The notes beneath the pieces are model-generated. The model ran no database searches. It was not told the origin of the DNA and saw only the letters and a list, made by a program, of their open reading frames with translations. The translations under genes and the position numbers were made by a program. DNA of 64,000 nt from Ferruginibacter sp. (GTDB lineage: Bacteria; Bacteroidota; Bacteroidia; Chitinophagales; Chitinophagaceae). The stretch spans positions 524,185 through 588,184 of the forward strand of contig JAGOAX010000001.1 in the NCBI GenBank assembly GCA_017983695.1, read 5' to 3'. Below are positions 61,701 to 64,000 of this stretch, piece after piece (the first letter of the stretch is position 1; each line of letters begins with the position of its first letter).

Positions 61701-64000
61701 GTGGTGATGATCAAACCGCAGCTTCCATGTTATCCTTTACGTCTAACAAAGAAAAATATAATACAGGCGATGAAGTTGCACTAACAATTCCTAGCAGTAA
61801 AGGCGGCCGGATATTGGTAAGTTTAGAAAACGGCAGTAAAGTAATAAAATCATTCTGGCAGGAAACCAAACAGGGGCAAACCATTGTAAAGTTTAAAGCT
61901 GATGGCACTATGGCACCAAATGTTTATGCCACTGTAAGTTTATTACAACCGCATTCGCAAACCATCAACGATCTACCAATAAGAATGTATGGTTCCATTC
62001 CCATTTTTGTTGAAGATAAAAATACCGTACTGAACCCGGTTATTAATATCCCAACCACCATTCGTCCGGAACAAAATGTTTCTTTTACCGTAAGTGAACA
62101 AAGCGGAAAAGAAATGACGTATTGTGTGGCCATTGTTGATGATGGATTATTAGACCTTACAAGATTTAAAACTCCCAATCCGCATGATGCATTTTATGCA
62201 AGAGAGGCATTGGGTGTAAAAAGTTTTGATATGTTTGATTATGTTATCGGCGCATGGGGTGGCGATTTGGAAAGAATACTCACCATTGGTGGTGATGCAG
62301 ATGCAGGGCCGGGCAAACAAAAAACGGCCAATCGATTTAAACCGGTGGTAAAATTCCTTGGACCATTCCATTTAAATAAAAATCAAACACAAAAACAAAA
62401 CTTTACGTTGCCTTCTTACATCGGTTCTGTACGGGCAATGGTGGTAGCGGCTCATAGTGGCAGTTATGGTGCGGCAGAAAAAACCATTACAGTTAAAAAA
62501 CCATTAATGATGCTGGCCACTATGCCGAGAGTTCTTGGTCCTGGTGAAACCATTAAATTACCGGTTACTGTTTTTGCTATGGAGAATACTATCAGAAAAG
62601 TAAATATCTCTTTACAATCTAATCCATTTTTAGAAGTGGCAGGACCTGCTTCACAAAGCATCAGCTTTACGCAACAGGGCGAACAAATGGTATATTATGA
62701 TGTGAGGGTAAAACCAAATACCGGTATTGGTAAAGTAAAACTGGTGGCATCTTCCGGAAATGAAACTGCCACTTACGAAGTGGAACTGGATATCCGTAAT
62801 CCCAATCCGCCGGTAACCAGCATCAGCGAAATTACTTTAGCACCGGGGCAACAATGGAAAACAACTGCAGCACCAATTGGTGTAGCGGCAACAAGCAGTG
62901 CAACAGTGGAAATTTCAAGTGTACCATCTATGAATCTGCAAAAGCGTTTGGATTATTTGATTGAATACCCACACGGTTGTATTGAGCAAACTACTTCTGC
63001 AGTTTTTCCGCAGCTGGTATTAAATCAATTGACTGATCTGGATGATTATAAAAAAGAGCAGGTAGATAAAAATATAAAAGCTGGTATTGGAAAACTGCAA
63101 AACTTTCAACGCCCCGATGGTGGTTTCAGTTACTGGCCCGGCGGTAATGAAAGCGATGAATGGGGCAGCAATTATGCAGGGCACTTTTTAGTGGAAGCTC
63201 AAAGCAATGGTTTTTTAGTTAGTGATTACATGTTGCAGCAATGGAAAAATTACCAGCGTGGTAAAGCCAACAGCTGGGTACCATCAACAACAAACTTTTA
63301 TGGCGGCGATCTATCTCAATCGTATCGCCTGTACACATTGGCATTGGCTAAAGCACCCGAGTTGGGAGCGATGAATCGCTTGAAAGAATTCAAATATTTA
63401 TCTAACGAAGCAAAATGGCGTTTGGCAGCGGCGTATCAACTAGCAGGACAAACCAATACCGCTCTGGATCTCATCAGTGGCTTAGCAACAAATTTTGATG
63501 TAAGAACCAATGCAGGTTTTAGTTACGGCTCATCTACAAGAGATGAAGCCATGGTATTAGAAACATTAACCCTGTTAGGCAAAAAAGTTAAAGCCGAAGA
63601 GTTAATGAAAAGTATTGCAGCCAAGCTGTCGCAGGATTATTGGTACAGCACACAAACCACGGCCTACAGTTTAATTGCCATTGCAAAATTCTGCGGCAAA
63701 AATCCAAGCGGTGCAAAGATCATTTCTTCTGCCAGCATCAATGGCAAACAGACAGATATTAATGCGGCCACTTATATCCGTCAGCTGCCGGTGGTATTTA
63801 AAGATCAAAACAGTAACAGTGTGGTTATTACCAACAAAGGCAGCAACACCTTGTATGTACGCATCATCACAAAAGGGCAACCATTGGCAGGCGACAGTTT
63901 AAAAGTAAATAACAATCCTGCAACGCTGGGCATGAGTGTAAGCTATTTAACACAGGATGGAAAAGCCATTGAAGTAAACCAGTTAAAACAGGGCAGTGAC
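58733..64000 (+). CDS. alpha-2-macroglobulin-family lipoprotein, C-terminus beyond window
   Basis: The frame from ATG 58733 is open for 1756 codons to the window end. The N-terminus is a lipoprotein signal (VFLSVLAVSFSSC, then NKKEKW). A series of macroglobulin domains follows: MG1 with PSVKGKAFWLDARTIEFKP, a GEEVKNGIKGFIFGERGVWRPGD region, LMMLATMPRVLGPGETI, and the thioester motif CIEQ at residues 1416-1419 in YPHGCIEQTTS. The thioester helix-barrel domain continues to the end. It probably traps attacking proteases, anchored in the periplasm. An acidic, aromatic insert is at residues about 464-525. Confidence 0.95.
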   Translation, partial: MVPDRVHRPEKFSVTFLSLVVFLSVLAVSFSSCNKKEKWIEVDPAFSKFIDAYTTGIISKTSAIRIQLAGEANTTHAVGEAVKDDLFDFSPSVKGKAFWLDARTIEFKPESWLKTNQLYTVKFKLGKVTKVPEKYDNFKFSMQTVKPSFKISENGLRSNGVKNKMSFSGQIETADVEKGTEIEKLLTATQNGKALKINWQANEATKTYGFVLDNIERGKNASNIDLRWNGKPAGMEVTGEKSVAVPSIGDFKVLNVVAVNEAQQYASVQFSDPIAVGQDLTGMINISGQSDISYTINGSEVKVFGNGKLDGNYTVNINAGIKNTWSDVLDKGFTSNINFENRLPSVKIHGKGNILPNSGRLVLPFEAINLNAVDISIIKIYERNVPQFLQQNDLGGNDELRRVAKPIVQKTLRLDDDKTLDLHKKQHFSLDIDKFLKTEQGAIYRVTIGFRPNYSLYQGVDTSAKKDGADEGEGYDEGYSDEYSRNGVDDDDEFWGRYDEYYPYGYNWERRDDPASKSYYNKDRWATRNILASNIGLTAKRGNDNSISIAVSNILTTEPMGGVDLEIIDYQQMIITKAKSSDDGFANIDLKRRPYLLIAKKGNERGYLKLDDGNSLALSRFDVSGEEVKNGIKGFIFGERGVWRPGDTMFLNFIVEDKENKLPKDLPVELNLYTPTGQLYKHTVQTNAEDGFYLFKTNTDVSSPTGNWLAKVKVGGASFEKRIKVETIMPNRLKINVDFGKDALLGEGNTNTGTINAKWLFGTPGKNLKAKIDASLYAKTTSFPKFAGFDFDNPATNYQTQQKTIYEGTLDTAGNAQLKPGFEIDEVAPGMLTANLVVKVFEPGGTFSIDNMSIPYSPYTSYVGLKLPDGEKPFDYLLAGKTHTTQIVNVDSKGNLTGGNNDVEVEFYRIQWRWWWDDNGDNLSNFTQNEYNKLLKKETVHLSGGRGQWTFGTSENEWGRYLILVKDLKSGHTTGSTLYIDEPGWQSRGGGDDQTAASMLSFTSNKEKYNTGDEVALTIPSSKGGRILVSLENGSKVIKSFWQETKQGQTIVKFKADGTMAPNVYATVSLLQPHSQTINDLPIRMYGSIPIFVEDKNTVLNPVINIPTTIRPEQNVSFTVSEQSGKEMTYCVAIVDDGLLDLTRFKTPNPHDAFYAREALGVKSFDMFDYVIGAWGGDLERILTIGGDADAGPGKQKTANRFKPVVKFLGPFHLNKNQTQKQNFTLPSYIGSVRAMVVAAHSGSYGAAEKTITVKKPLMMLATMPRVLGPGETIKLPVTVFAMENTIRKVNISLQSNPFLEVAGPASQSISFTQQGEQMVYYDVRVKPNTGIGKVKLVASSGNETATYEVELDIRNPNPPVTSISEITLAPGQQWKTTAAPIGVAATSSATVEISSVPSMNLQKRLDYLIEYPHGCIEQTTSAVFPQLVLNQLTDLDDYKKEQVDKNIKAGIGKLQNFQRPDGGFSYWPGGNESDEWGSNYAGHFLVEAQSNGFLVSDYMLQQWKNYQRGKANSWVPSTTNFYGGDLSQSYRLYTLALAKAPELGAMNRLKEFKYLSNEAKWRLAAAYQLAGQTNTALDLISGLATNFDVRTNAGFSYGSSTRDEAMVLETLTLLGKKVKAEELMKSIAAKLSQDYWYSTQTTAYSLIAIAKFCGKNPSGAKIISSASINGKQTDINAATYIRQLPVVFKDQNSNSVVITNKGSNTLYVRIITKGQPLAGDSLKVNNNPATLGMSVSYLTQDGKAIEVNQLKQGSD

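Noticed and set aside
1..64000. Defence island, prophage, integrative element or biosynthetic cluster
   Set aside because: No integrase, transposase, phage structural gene, toxin-antitoxin pair, restriction enzyme, cas gene or modular synthase gene was found; the genes are mostly housekeeping and envelope genes.

Overview
The window is AT-rich chromosomal DNA from a member of the Bacteroidota, most likely a Chitinophagaceae-like bacterium. The evidence is a type IX secretion C-terminal domain on an RCC1-repeat protein, TonB-dependent and carboxypeptidase-regulatory-like outer-membrane proteins, many lipoproteins, TPR-type sensor kinases, a long SecA with a C-terminal zinc motif, and the family-typical promoter box TAnnTTTG ahead of many genes. 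About fifty protein genes are supported. No tRNA, rRNA, CRISPR array, transposase, integrase or phage gene was found.

Layout. 1-2 kb: a cut-off lipocalin-like gene, a cupin protein and a lipoprotein, all on the minus strand. 2.1-7.5 kb: two complete two-component systems facing each other tail to tail, a LytTR regulator with a TPR kinase (+) and a NarL-type regulator with a TPR kinase (-). 7.6-12.2 kb: an RCC1/T9SS surface protein, an unrecognised secreted protein and fmt. 12.2-18.2 kb: a minus-strand run of GH20 hexosaminidase, Dabb protein, rRNA m5C methyltransferase, LysM/DPBB protein and an exported C1 peptidase. 18.2-26.2 kb: an HD-domain gene, then a minus-strand run of thyA, OmpA-like, folA, methyltransferase and the three-subunit transhydrogenase pntAA-pntAB-pntB. 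26.2-37.5 kb: mostly plus strand, with mnmA, a Cys/Met PLP enzyme, a GNAT, two unrelated isocitrate dehydrogenases in tandem, nagA, membrane and secreted proteins, and a NYN-LOTUS protein. 37.6-49.5 kb: an RlmL-like methyltransferase, an aminotransferase, an esterase-like lipoprotein, an outer-membrane protein, an exported DUF62 enzyme, a TonB receptor and secA. 49.8-52.2 kb: a lipoprotein facing a four-gene operon of tiny membrane proteins plus an MFS transporter. 52.4-64 kb: a large beta-barrel protein, atpG, scpB, lysA and the start of a giant alpha-2-macroglobulin lipoprotein that runs off the window.

Functionally this is mainly core metabolism (one-carbon and dTMP synthesis through folA and thyA, NADPH supply through pnt and two Icd enzymes, amino-sugar breakdown through GH20 and NagA, lysine synthesis), translation and RNA modification (fmt, mnmA, two rRNA methyltransferases), and cell-envelope functions. 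The least ordinary material is between and inside genes. It includes several families of short dispersed word-like repeats (some apparently read in frame inside fmt and the rRNA methyltransferase gene), a 137-bp MITE-like element bounded by reverse-complementary hairpins, an octamer tandem repeat in front of a metabolic gene, and several promoter boxes lying only 3-5 nt from the start codon, which suggests leaderless mRNAs.
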